Below the pieces are notes generated by a model. It was not told the origin of the DNA. It did not search any database and worked only from the letters and a program-made list of their open reading frames with translations. This document shows positions 22,505-29,890 of a stretch of DNA of 39,261 nucleotides, one piece after another. The stretch spans positions 1 to 39,261 of the forward strand of contig CADAZU010000026.1 in the NCBI GenBank assembly GCA_902792535.1, written 5' to 3'. The position numbers and the translations under genes are program-made. Each line of letters begins with the position of its first letter. Position 1 is the stretch's first letter. The DNA is from an uncultured Bacteroidales bacterium. GTDB taxonomy: Bacteria; Bacteroidota; Bacteroidia; Bacteroidales; Paludibacteraceae.

Positions 22505-22546
22505 CCCGGAGCGTCTTCCCGTTAATCGGGAAGAGCGGCCTCCGCC
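22505..22546. repeat. 42-bp dispersed palindromic repeat, copy 2 of 2
   Basis: CCCGGAGCGTCTTCCCGTTA-type element with core CTTCCCG-TTAAT... pairing to CGGGAAG, between dnaG and the outer-membrane protein gene. See copy 1 at 18613-18654. Confidence 0.8.
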
Positions 22547-22557
22547 TAGTAGGGTTA

Positions 22558-23292
22558 TTAATCGTTGTACCATAAATAAATACCGACTTTGATATTCCAC
22601 TGATCCAACCGTCCGCGGGTGTGACGTCCGCTCACGAAATCCGCATTCCTATACGGATTCAGCAAACCGAAATCATACCCTCCGCGCAAGAAATAGCGCC
22701 TGTATTGGAATCCCGCGCCGACACCCCAGGTCACATTGAACCGTCTGAGCGCCTCGTCGTTCACCGTCGTTGTGTAAGCGCTGTTTTTGGCGCCATACGT
22801 GGTGGTAATATCGCCGGTGTTGAAATCCTGTTCACGCGTGTCCTGGCGCATCGTGAATGCCAGACCGCATTGGATCGTCGGACCGGTATAAAGCATCAGA
22901 TACGTCTCTTTGGCGATCTCAAATTTGTACTGCCAGTCCACATACACTTCCAACTCCTGATAAGTGATCAATGCACGGTCCTTCGGGTACTCGTTAAAAC
23001 GCGGATTGCGTGATTTCCAGCCGCCGTTCGACATGCCGAAGGTATAGTTCAATCCGATGGACGAACCGAAACCCTTGACATAACTCGCGTCATACACCAA
23101 ACCCACTTTGAAACCATTCAGCTTGATGGTATTTGCCAGCGAATCACTGGGGAAAGTGGTGTTCGGGCTATTCAGTCGCAATATCGGCTGAGCCCAACCG
23201 ATTTGCAATCCAAAACCCTGCTTCGGCATGTCCGCCGCACTCATCCCGATAGCCATCATAGCTACCATCAACGTCAAAAATACTTTCTTCAT
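22558..23292 (-). CDS. Outer-membrane beta-barrel protein
   Basis: 244 residues. Signal peptide MKKVFLTLMVAMMAIGMSAAD. The mature part alternates polar and hydrophobic residues in strand-length runs (GFGLQIGWAQPILRL, GFKVGLVYDASYV, GFGSSIGLNYTFGM, WGVGAGFQYRRYFLRGGYDFGL) and ends KVGIYLWYND, typical of small porin-like barrels. The exact role is unknown. It follows the OstA-like gene by 15 bp, so an envelope-biogenesis link is plausible. Confidence 0.8.
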   Translation of the reverse strand: MKKVFLTLMVAMMAIGMSAADMPKQGFGLQIGWAQPILRLNSPNTTFPSDSLANTIKLNGFKVGLVYDASYVKGFGSSIGLNYTFGMSNGGWKSRNPRFNEYPKDRALITYQELEVYVDWQYKFEIAKETYLMLYTGPTIQCGLAFTMRQDTREQDFNTGDITTTYGAKNSAYTTTVNDEALRRFNVTWGVGAGFQYRRYFLRGGYDFGLLNPYRNADFVSGRHTRGRLDQWNIKVGIYLWYND

Positions 23293-23307
23293 ATATCCTT
23301 TATCCTT

Positions 23308-24855
23308 TCAATTTTCACCTTTCACCTTCCGAAACACATCCTGCGCATCTTTCGGCCGCACTTCCTCTGCCCAGAAGAACGTAGCCAGTTTGTCGCCGCC
23401 GCTCGGAATCTGGTCCATCGGGTAAAGCACACCCGTCGTCTCCTTGGTAAACCGGATATGATGGATCTTCTGGTCCTCCATATACATCCGGATAAAACTG
23501 CTCTCGGTGGTGTTCATTCCCACGAAATCGCCGTCATCCTCTTTGGCATAATAGATCGTCAGCGCATTGCCGCTCATGTCGATAATATCCACCTCGCCGT
23601 CCTTCACATACGCCGTCACTTCCTTGCCGCCCATCTGGTTGAAATACTCCAGTGTATCGTGCATCACACACAGCGCATTTCCCACTCCGTGCATATGCTC
23701 CACAGCGCCGTTCACGATATAAATCGTCATGCTGTCGGCGGAAATCTGCTGGTTGTCGCTCCAACTGATCGGTTTGATATACAGGTGCATCGTCGAGTCC
23801 GAACCTAAATAAACCATCGAGTCGCACACCATCTGCGCATCATTCCGGTAAACCCGCACGCCGTAATGTCCGCGCACGCGACGATACGTACTGTCCGCCA
23901 TCGCCGAATCGGTATAATGCAACTCCTCTGTAAACAGCGTGTCCGCGTGTATATAAGTAATGTGCGCCGTGTCCGACCAATCCACCATCAGCGCGCTGTC
24001 CGTCGCATACCCCTTGCTGTCCTCTTCCCACATCTGACCGTACTGTCCGTACAGCGTCGCCTCGCGCGTCGAATCGCGCATCTCCATGTCGCCCAGCACT
24101 TCGCCGAAACCGATTTTCTTGTCGTAATAAATGGTGTCGCCGGTCATCAGCCGCCCGTCTTGGTGGTGAATCACAGACCGCTCCAGCAACATTGAACGCT
24201 CCGTTTCGGTATTGTACCACCCCTGCGAAGTGTGAATATCCGTCTCTTCCTCGTAAATGATCTCCGTCGGGCTTACAATATCTGCTATCTTCGTCGCCGT
24301 GTTATACAGTAGCGTGTCGCTCGTCAGCACAAAACGCTCGTTCACCAGTTTCACCTCTTTGCTGAAGATCGCCTGCTTGCTGTCCGGACGGTAATTACCG
24401 CGCACGGAAGTCAACGTATTCAGCGAATCTTTCACCTCGCCGCCTGTGAAATAATAAGCCACTCCGGCGGCGCGGTCGTAGTTCAGACTATCGGTCGTCA
24501 GCACCGTCGGGTTCTCGTCCTTGCGACCGTGAATCAACTTCACATGCCGACGCAAACGAGCTAACTTGGTGTTGCCGTCGTAGAACAACTTATCGCCAAA
24601 ACCCTCCAGTGTGTCGCCTTGCACCATCCGCACATGACCGAAAGCGTCAAACGAATTGCTCTGCTCGTAGAAATACGCGCTGTCGCAATACATCAGCGCA
24701 TTCTCATGCCGGAACATCACATTCCCTTTCAGTATCTGCGCATCGGCGATCCGCTCCTGGTCAAACTGCAAATTCTCCGCCCGCTCCAGATACACCATCG
24801 TCTGGGAAATTGAAAATTGAAAATTGAAAATTGAAAGGACTACAAGCCCCAGCAA
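23308..24855 (-). CDS. OstA-like (LptA/LptD N-domain) envelope protein with a repeat-derived signal peptide
   Basis: 515 residues from a TTG at 24855; no in-frame ATG precedes it before a stop. The signal peptide MLGLVVLSIFNFQFSISQ is partly coded by 7-bp repeats (24808-24836). The body has OstA-type repeats: QILKGNVMFRHENALMYCDSA, DTLEGFGDKLFYDGNTKLARLRRHV and many DSxxY/GxV repeats. OstA-like proteins carry lipopolysaccharide across the periplasm; in Bacteroidota a protein of this length is usual. Starts 20 nt after the SurA-type gene stop. An in-frame ATG at M20 (MVYLERAEN) would remove the signal, so TTG is preferred. Confidence 0.85.
   Translation of the reverse strand: MLGLVVLSIFNFQFSISQTMVYLERAENLQFDQERIADAQILKGNVMFRHENALMYCDSAYFYEQSNSFDAFGHVRMVQGDTLEGFGDKLFYDGNTKLARLRRHVKLIHGRKDENPTVLTTDSLNYDRAAGVAYYFTGGEVKDSLNTLTSVRGNYRPDSKQAIFSKEVKLVNERFVLTSDTLLYNTATKIADIVSPTEIIYEEETDIHTSQGWYNTETERSMLLERSVIHHQDGRLMTGDTIYYDKKIGFGEVLGDMEMRDSTREATLYGQYGQMWEEDSKGYATDSALMVDWSDTAHITYIHADTLFTEELHYTDSAMADSTYRRVRGHYGVRVYRNDAQMVCDSMVYLGSDSTMHLYIKPISWSDNQQISADSMTIYIVNGAVEHMHGVGNALCVMHDTLEYFNQMGGKEVTAYVKDGEVDIIDMSGNALTIYYAKEDDGDFVGMNTTESSFIRMYMEDQKIHHIRFTKETTGVLYPMDQIPSGGDKLATFFWAEEVRPKDAQDVFRKVKGEN
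24808..24836 (-). repeat. 7-bp tandem repeat coding the OstA signal-peptide core
   Basis: Plus-strand GAAAATT repeated about four times (read on the minus strand as TTTTCAA). It encodes SIFNFQFSI in the OstA-like protein. Confidence 0.85.
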
Positions 24856-24875
24856 CCTAATACTATGTCTCCTTT

Positions 24876-26204
24876 CTACTCAAAATCGCAGCCTTGCCAT
24901 TCGGGCGAAATCTGTACGAACGTCGCCTTCTGCTTCTTCAAGATCCATTCGTGGATAAAATCGGCACTCAGCTTCTGCTCCAGCATGCCCTTAATCGCCT
25001 GAAAATCGTCCGTCAGATTCGCGCGGTGTACATCCGTTTTCTTCTTCACACGCACGATCGCGCAAACCTCGCGGTTCTTCGTCTGATCCATCATCACAAA
25101 CGGCTGCGACACATCCCCTTCGTTCAGATTGTAAATCTGCTTCGCGATCTCCGGCGCCAGATCTTGGTATTCGAACTTACTGCTACCCGTGTTCGGGTTG
25201 ATCATCAGACCCGCATTCATCACCGTGTTCTTGTCTTGCGAGAAACGAAGCACAGCTTGTTCGAACTGCAAACTGTCGCTCTCTATCAAACCTCGTATCG
25301 TATCTAACTTATTGATTGCGTTGATCTTATCGGTCGCACTAATTCTCGGTCTTAACAGAATATGCCGGCAGTTGATGCGCTCGCCTTTCTTCTCTATCAG
25401 CTGAATAATATGGTACCCGTATTCGGTCTGCACGATTCGGCTCACGCGCTTCGGGTCGTTCAGGTTAAACGCCACGTCCGCGAACTCCGTCACCAACTGA
25501 CCGCGACCTACAAAACCCAGCTCGCCGCCCCTTTTGGCGCTCTCCGTGTCCTCCGAATAAAGGCGCGCTAACATGCTGAAATCGGCTGTCCCGTTTTGCA
25601 CACGCTCCGTGAACTCACGCAGCCGCTGTTTGATGCGCTCCGTCTCTTCCGTCGGTACAGGAGGCTCGAAACTCAAAATCTGCACTTCCACTTGTGCCGG
25701 CATCATCGGAATCGAATCCGCAGGAAGCGAGTTGTAATACCGCCTAATCTCTGCCGGAGTCGGCTTGATATCAGAGGTCAACTTCTGCTGCATCTGCTGA
25801 ATGATCATCTGGTTGCGAACGGTTGTCATCATCTCCTCCCGGATCTCGCTGCTTGGCTTGCGGAAATATTCCTCCATCTTCTCTTTCGATCCGATTTGGT
25901 TGATGTAGTAATTCAGTCGCATATCTACTTGGTGGCTCACGCTCGACTCGTTCGCTTCCACCGAATCGATGAGCGCTTGGTGCAAAAATAACTTCTGTAC
26001 AGCCATCTGCTCCGGAATGACGCAATACGGATCGCCTTTGATCTGTTGACCCTCATATTGCGCGCGCAGACGTTCTTCTTCTACTTCGCTTCGCAAAATA
26101 GCCTCATCGCCCACTACCCAAATCACTTCGTCTATCACGCCCTGCGCTCTCAACGCCGATATCGAACCAATAGACAATAAAAATATATATATATACTTTT
26201 TCAT
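24876..26204 (-). CDS. SurA-type periplasmic peptidyl-prolyl isomerase
   Basis: 442 residues from ATG 26204 (the frame continues upstream into repeat DNA). Signal peptide MKKYIYIFLLSIGSISALRAQ. A SurA-like N-domain (VIDEVIWVVGDEAILRSEVEEE), then two parvulin/PpiC domains: one with ARLYSEDTESAKRGGELGFV, and INCRHILLRPRIS with RFSQDKNTVMNAGLM. SurA chaperones outer-membrane proteins. It sits between a PpiC-like lipoprotein and the OstA-like gene, a common envelope cluster in this phylum. Confidence 0.92.
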   Translation of the reverse strand: MKKYIYIFLLSIGSISALRAQGVIDEVIWVVGDEAILRSEVEEERLRAQYEGQQIKGDPYCVIPEQMAVQKLFLHQALIDSVEANESSVSHQVDMRLNYYINQIGSKEKMEEYFRKPSSEIREEMMTTVRNQMIIQQMQQKLTSDIKPTPAEIRRYYNSLPADSIPMMPAQVEVQILSFEPPVPTEETERIKQRLREFTERVQNGTADFSMLARLYSEDTESAKRGGELGFVGRGQLVTEFADVAFNLNDPKRVSRIVQTEYGYHIIQLIEKKGERINCRHILLRPRISATDKINAINKLDTIRGLIESDSLQFEQAVLRFSQDKNTVMNAGLMINPNTGSSKFEYQDLAPEIAKQIYNLNEGDVSQPFVMMDQTKNREVCAIVRVKKKTDVHRANLTDDFQAIKGMLEQKLSADFIHEWILKKQKATFVQISPEWQGCDFE

Positions 26205-26225
26205 AATCTGTCCCTTCTCCTCCTC

Positions 26226-26253
26226 TCCTCCCTTGAGGGGAGGTCGGGTGGGG
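26226..26253. repeat. Palindromic element between the two PpiC/SurA-type genes
   Basis: TCCTCCCTTGAGGGGAGGTC then GGGTGGGG. It nearly fills the 53-bp gap between the lipoprotein stop (26258) and the SurA-type start (26204), so it is transcribed in the operon and may form a hairpin between the two genes. Confidence 0.8.
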
Positions 26254-26257
26254 TTAT

Positions 26258-27106
26258 TCAATAAAACTTTACCTTCTGCTTTTGGATCGCCTCGTTATAC
26301 AGCCGCTCGCGTTCCTTGTTCAAAAACTCCACCTGCCGAGCACTCAGCACGATCTTTTCTATCGTCGGACGGGCATACTCGATCGGCATTTTCTCGCCCG
26401 CTAACTGTTTCTCCGTCACCTGCAGAATATAGGTCTTCAGGCTGTCGCTCACCTCGATCTGGTTCTTGCTCTTCAGCTCTGCCTCCATCGCGCTACGGCT
26501 CAACGGAATCTGGCTCATCAACTCGCTGGTCGTCTTCCATCGGTCGTCAAATAACTCATATCCGTTCGCGCTCTTGTACGCAAATTTCTCTATCTCATCC
26601 ATCTTCCCTTTGCTCATCCACCCGCGCAACTTAGCAATATCTTTTGCGTCTTTGGGCACAACTACCAGCATTCCTTTCACCACACTCTCTTCCAGCACAA
26701 ACTGCTCCGGCATCTGTTCGTAAACCTGCATCACAACCGAATCCGGCACCACTTTAGGCATTTTCCGCTCCACTAAATATTCCTCGTACGCCTGCACGTA
26801 CAACATTCTTCGGTACTCTTCCACCATCTCATCTATCTTCTTCGTCCTTTCGCCTTTCATTTTCATCCTTCCCTGCGCTTCTTCATACACCAACTCGTCC
26901 TTTGCCCATTGACTCACATATTGCTGTACTGCCCTCAGACTGTCCTCCGCACTCATGCCAAGCGTCAGCGAATCCAAAGTCGAACGGTATAGATACACAC
27001 CGTTCACTTCTACCGCCGCACCACTCTGAGCTTTCTTCTCGTACGCCGCACAACTACTCAACAAAAATCCTGCCAATAGGAGCAAAAGAATCTTATTCTT
27101 TTTCAT
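26258..27106 (-). CDS. PpiC/SurA-like lipoprotein
   Basis: 282 residues from ATG 27106; ATG 27118 is possible. Signal MKKNKILLLLLAGFLLSSCAA with lipobox LSSC. The mature part is helical: EVNGVYLYRSTLDSLTLGM like a SurA N-domain, KDELVYEEAQGRMKMKG, VLEESVVKGMLVVVPKDAKD and C-terminal IEKIVLSARQVEFLNKERERLY. It lacks a clear parvulin active site, so it is probably a SurA-like chaperone rather than an isomerase. First gene of the minus-strand envelope cluster; promoter at 27136-27167. Confidence 0.8.
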   Translation of the reverse strand: MKKNKILLLLLAGFLLSSCAAYEKKAQSGAAVEVNGVYLYRSTLDSLTLGMSAEDSLRAVQQYVSQWAKDELVYEEAQGRMKMKGERTKKIDEMVEEYRRMLYVQAYEEYLVERKMPKVVPDSVVMQVYEQMPEQFVLEESVVKGMLVVVPKDAKDIAKLRGWMSKGKMDEIEKFAYKSANGYELFDDRWKTTSELMSQIPLSRSAMEAELKSKNQIEVSDSLKTYILQVTEKQLAGEKMPIEYARPTIEKIVLSARQVEFLNKERERLYNEAIQKQKVKFY

Positions 27107-27135
27107 AAATCTGCACATTATTCCAATTTCGGGCA

Positions 27136-27167
27136 CAAAGGTAATACATTTTTTTGAAATATGCAAG
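27136..27167 (-). promoter_or_regulatory. Promoter of the envelope-protein cluster
   Basis: Minus strand: CTTG (complement of 27164-27167), CATATTTC, A-tract, TACCTTTG (complement of 27136-27143); spacer 20 bp. It could serve all genes down to 18740. Confidence 0.78.
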
Positions 27168-27217
27168 AAATTCTATTTTTTAATGCTTTTTTTTCGTCAA
27201 AATAATGCACCTCTTTG

Positions 27218-27321
27218 TATTATATACATAGTATATAATACTGTATAGTGTGAAATGCACAATTTAGTGCGTGATAAGTGCGTGATAAGTGTGTGATAAG
27301 TGCGAGATAAGTGCGAGATAA
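27218..27321. repeat. AT-rich palindrome and five 11-bp tandem repeats
   Basis: TATTATATAC-ATA-GTATATAATA (27218-27240) is a perfect 10-bp dyad flanked by two AATGCAC copies (27203-27209 and 27254-27260). Next come five 11-bp units GTGCGTGATAA, with variants GTGTGTGATAA and GTGCGAGATAA, starting at 27267, 27278, 27289, 27300 and 27311. The repeat period is close to one helical turn. There is no gene in 27168-27359. Confidence 0.75.
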
Positions 27322-27359
27322 TTGGGGTACATTGCTATGAGATGCAGAATTATTGCAGC

Positions 27360-28472
27360 TCAAGGATTAAGTATCGTGTACATCTTATGCCCGTCGCAGC
27401 ACTCATACCTCTCCGGCAAACTGATCTCTGGAGCCTTCACTCCCTCGCCGATAGTGATCTCCGGCGCTACTTCCACATGTATCTCATCCCATACACCGGA
27501 CGCCAAAATAGAGTTCAGCAGCGTCGTACCGCCTTCCACCAAAATGGAATGAATACCTCTCTCTGCCAGATCCGCCAACACATAATCCCACTCCGTCCGC
27601 TCGCGATAGACAATAACCGGATCTATTCCCTTATATTCGCTCTCGGTAGGTGCAAAAATCCTCGATTTCATCGGCAGTTTTCCGTGTCTGTCAACCGTCA
27701 CACGAATAGGATTTCTTCCCTCCCAATGAGTGTTCATTAGACGCGGGTCATCCAGCAAAACGGTATTCGTCCCAACCATAATTGCCATATTCTCCGCACG
27801 CATTTTATGCACTAACCTCTTCGTCTCCGCCGTCGATATAGCCAACGCTCCATTTAAATGATGTTGCGCACCGTTCTCCCTCTCTTGAGGAGAGGGCCGG
27901 GGAGAGGTTTCCCTCCTCCTGTCTATAAACCCATCCGCCGTTTGTGCCCATTTCAAGATCACGTAAGGACGTTTCTTCTCATGCAGACACAGAAAACGCT
28001 TGTTCAACTCGCGGCACTCTTTCTCCATCACACCCACTTCCACTTCAATCCCTGCCTCGCGCAACATCTGCACACCTTTGCCTGCCACTAACGGATTCGG
28101 ATCCAACATACCCACAACAACGCGCCCCACACCTTTCTCAATAATCAACTTGGCGCAAGGAGGTGTCTTTCCATAATGCGAACAAGGCTCCAGACTCACA
28201 AACAGCGTACACTCCGACAAATTGATATCCCGATATTCCGATTGCTCGAAATTCCGGAAACAATTCACCTCAGCGTGCGGTCCTCCGAACCGCTCATGCC
28301 ATCCCTCAGCAATAATTATCCCCTCATTTCCTCCCGTTAAGGGTCTTCCCCCCTGCATGGGGGGACAGAGGGGGGCGACCAACACCGCTCCCACCATCGG
28401 ATTCGGCGCAACAAAATACTCGCCTCTACGGGCAATTTCGATACAACGGGCAATATAATTTGCGTATTCCAT
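27360..28472 (-). CDS. ribD: Riboflavin biosynthesis deaminase/reductase with two repeat-derived inserts
   Basis: 370 residues. Deaminase domain: zinc site H66-A-E68 (GGPHAEV), C97 and C106 (PCSHYGKTPPC). Reductase domain: YVILKWAQTADG, NTVLLDDPRL, ILVEGGTTLLNS. It acts in two consecutive steps of riboflavin synthesis. Residues about 34-51 (PLCPPMQGGRPLTGGNEG) lie between GAVLVA and IIAEGWH, where relatives have only a few residues. About 188-208 (ETSPRPSPQEREN) lie after DGFIDRRR. Both are coded by CCTCCC/GGGAGG palindromic elements. Zinc ligands and reductase motifs are intact. Confidence 0.94.
   Translation of the reverse strand: MEYANYIARCIEIARRGEYFVAPNPMVGAVLVAPLCPPMQGGRPLTGGNEGIIIAEGWHERFGGPHAEVNCFRNFEQSEYRDINLSECTLFVSLEPCSHYGKTPPCAKLIIEKGVGRVVVGMLDPNPLVAGKGVQMLREAGIEVEVGVMEKECRELNKRFLCLHEKKRPYVILKWAQTADGFIDRRRETSPRPSPQERENGAQHHLNGALAISTAETKRLVHKMRAENMAIMVGTNTVLLDDPRLMNTHWEGRNPIRVTVDRHGKLPMKSRIFAPTESEYKGIDPVIVYRERTEWDYVLADLAERGIHSILVEGGTTLLNSILASGVWDEIHVEVAPEITIGEGVKAPEISLPERYECCDGHKMYTILNP
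27875..27909 (-). repeat. Palindromic element inside ribD (reductase part)
   Basis: TCTCCCTCTCTTGAGGAGAG then GGCCGGGGAGAGGT; core CCCTCTC-TTGA-GGAGAGGG with G-rich tail. It is coded as the SPRPSPQERE stretch. Confidence 0.8.
28329..28377 (-). repeat. Palindromic element inside ribD (deaminase part)
   Basis: Core CCCCCC-TGCAT-GGGGGG in 28348-28364, preceded by TCCTCCCGTTAAGGG and followed by GACAGAGGGGGCG. It sits in the strand-loop just before the IIAEGWH segment. Confidence 0.75.
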
Positions 28473-28490
28473 TTATTTTTTGTAATTTTG
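28459..28490 (+). promoter_or_regulatory. Promoter for prmC (near-leaderless)
   Basis: TTTG at 28459-28462, 20 bp, TAATTTTG at 28483-28490, then CAGCCG. The likely transcription start (about 28496-28500) is at or next to the TTG start codon 28499. The -33 lies within the ribD start region. Confidence 0.7.
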
Positions 28491-28498
28491 CAGCCGAT

Positions 28499-29392
28499 TT
28501 GAAGAACCTGATAACACATATTGCCTCCCGACTCCAAGACGTTTACCCTGCCGACGAAGCAGAAGCTTTGGCGTGGTGGATTGCCGAAGAATTGACCGGG
28601 CGCACTCGCACCGAACTGCTTTTCGACTGCAAAAGTACTACAAATTTTCCACATTTGCAAATCGGAGACCCCTTTTTAGAGCAAATTATTGCACGTTTGT
28701 TGCATTTTGAGCCGATTCAGTATATTTTCGGGCACACAATCTGGAACGGTCTGGACCTCAAACTCACCCCTGCCACACTCATTCCCCGCCCTGAAACCGC
28801 GGAATTAGTAGAGCGCATCAATAATCTTCAAATCTTTAAATCTTCAAATCCTCAAATACATCTGTTGGATGTCGGAACCGGTTCCGGCTGTATTGCTATC
28901 GCGCTCAAAAAAGCGCACCCGGAATGGCAAGTTACCGGCATAGACATCTCCCCTGAAGCCGTCGCGGTAGCAAAAGAAAACGCACTCCGAAATAACGTAT
29001 CTGTAAACTTCCAAGTAGCCGACATTTTCTCCGATGGAATCGAACAAACTTTCAACGTAGTTGTCTCCAATCCTCCCTATATCTGCGAAAGCGAGAAGAA
29101 AGACATGCGCCCGAACGTACTGAACCACGAACCCTCCTCTGCGCTCTTTGTGCCCGATTCCGATCCGCTCCTCTTCTACCGCCGCATCGCTACTCTAATC
29201 GCAAATCACAAATCACAGATCACAAATTCCTCCCCCTTTAGGGGGACCGAGGGGGCTTATCTCTTCTTCGAAATCAACGAATCATACGCCTCGGAACTAT
29301 CCGCCATGCTCGGCGGATTAGGCTATACCGACATCCTAATAACAAAAGACATCTATGGCAAAGACCGAATTATCGAAGGCAGAATGGCTTAG
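28499..29392 (+). CDS. prmC: Peptide-chain-release-factor glutamine N5-methyltransferase with two inserts
   Basis: 297 residues from TTG 28499 (MKNLITHIASRL); the upstream TTG 28460 is inside the promoter. Motifs: QYIFGHTIWNGLDL, IPRPETAEL, LLDVGTGSGCIAIAL (SAM), SNPPYICESE (catalytic NPPY). It methylates the GGQ glutamine of release factors. A heptad stretch at about 28826-28862 encodes LQIFKSSNPQI just before LLDVGTGSG. A second block at about 29202-29256, heptads plus a palindromic element, encodes NHKSQITNSSPFRGTEG before YLFFEIN. Both are in frame and at domain edges. recX starts within its 3' end. Confidence 0.93.
   Translation: MKNLITHIASRLQDVYPADEAEALAWWIAEELTGRTRTELLFDCKSTTNFPHLQIGDPFLEQIIARLLHFEPIQYIFGHTIWNGLDLKLTPATLIPRPETAELVERINNLQIFKSSNPQIHLLDVGTGSGCIAIALKKAHPEWQVTGIDISPEAVAVAKENALRNNVSVNFQVADIFSDGIEQTFNVVVSNPPYICESEKKDMRPNVLNHEPSSALFVPDSDPLLFYRRIATLIANHKSQITNSSPFRGTEGAYLFFEINESYASELSAMLGGLGYTDILITKDIYGKDRIIEGRMA
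28630..28661 (-). promoter_or_regulatory. Promoter for ribD inside the prmC coding region
   Basis: Minus strand: TTTG (complement of 28658-28661), 20-bp spacer, TACTTTTG (complement of 28630-28637). It faces ribD and lies about 158 bp upstream of its start, so the ribD leader would be antisense to the 5' end of prmC. Confidence 0.65.
29228..29256 (+). repeat. Palindromic element inside prmC
   Basis: TTCCTCCCCCTTTAGGGGGA then CCGAGGGGGC; core TCCCCCT-TTA-GGGGGA. It follows heptads of the ATCACAA type, so both repeat types share one insertion site. Confidence 0.75.
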
Positions 29393-29804
29393 TAAAGCAG
29401 AAGCCTATTGCGCACGCGCAGAGCATTGCGCAGCAGACGTTCGCCGGAAACTCTTCGAATGGGGAGCACCCGAAGAAACCGAAGAAGGACTAAATCTCTT
29501 CGATTTCATCGAGCAAAAACTCTATGAGAATGACTTCTTAAACGATGCCCGTTTTTGCCATGCGTATGTCCATGACAAGGTCGAATACCAATCTTGGGGA
29601 AGGCTCAAAATCCAAGCAGGACTACAAGCTCTCCAACTACCCTATTCTGATATATACGAATCCCTCAAAAGTATCGATGAAATCGCGTATTTTCGCAATT
29701 TGCGCAAATTAATTGCCTCGCGCCCAAACGACCCGGAAGAGAAACTACTCCGTTTCCTCTTACAACGCGGATTTACGTACGACGAGATTAAAAATTGCAA
29801 ATAA
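29355..29804 (+). CDS. recX: RecX-family regulator
   Basis: 149 residues, overlapping prmC by 38 nt. Helical repeats typical of RecX: AEAYCARAEHCAADVRRKLFEWG, FIEQKLYENDFLNDARFCHAYV, WGRLKIQAGLQALQL and EEKLLRFLLQRGFTYDEI. RecX binds and usually restrains RecA filaments. recA is not in the window. Length is normal. Confidence 0.88.
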   Translation: MAKTELSKAEWLSKAEAYCARAEHCAADVRRKLFEWGAPEETEEGLNLFDFIEQKLYENDFLNDARFCHAYVHDKVEYQSWGRLKIQAGLQALQLPYSDIYESLKSIDEIAYFRNLRKLIASRPNDPEEKLLRFLLQRGFTYDEIKNCK

Positions 29805-29805
29805 A

Positions 29806-29837
29806 TTTGCGTATGTCGCAAAAAAGTAGTATCTTTG
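29806..29837 (+). promoter_or_regulatory. Promoter for rfbC-rfbD
   Basis: TTTG at 29806-29809, GCGTATGTCGC, A-tract, TATCTTTG at 29830-29837; spacer 20 bp. The -33 lies just behind the recX stop. Confidence 0.78.
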
Positions 29838-29890
29838 TACCCGCTTTTATAAATCGTACATCGTAAATCGTAAAAATCGTAAATAATTTC

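Noticed and set aside
28460-28498. N-terminal extension of PrmC from TTG 28460
   Set aside because: This stretch contains the -33 and -7 elements of the prmC promoter.
28473-28629. FMN riboswitch in the ribD leader
   Set aside because: The leader is antisense to conserved prmC codons and shows no FMN-riboswitch core.
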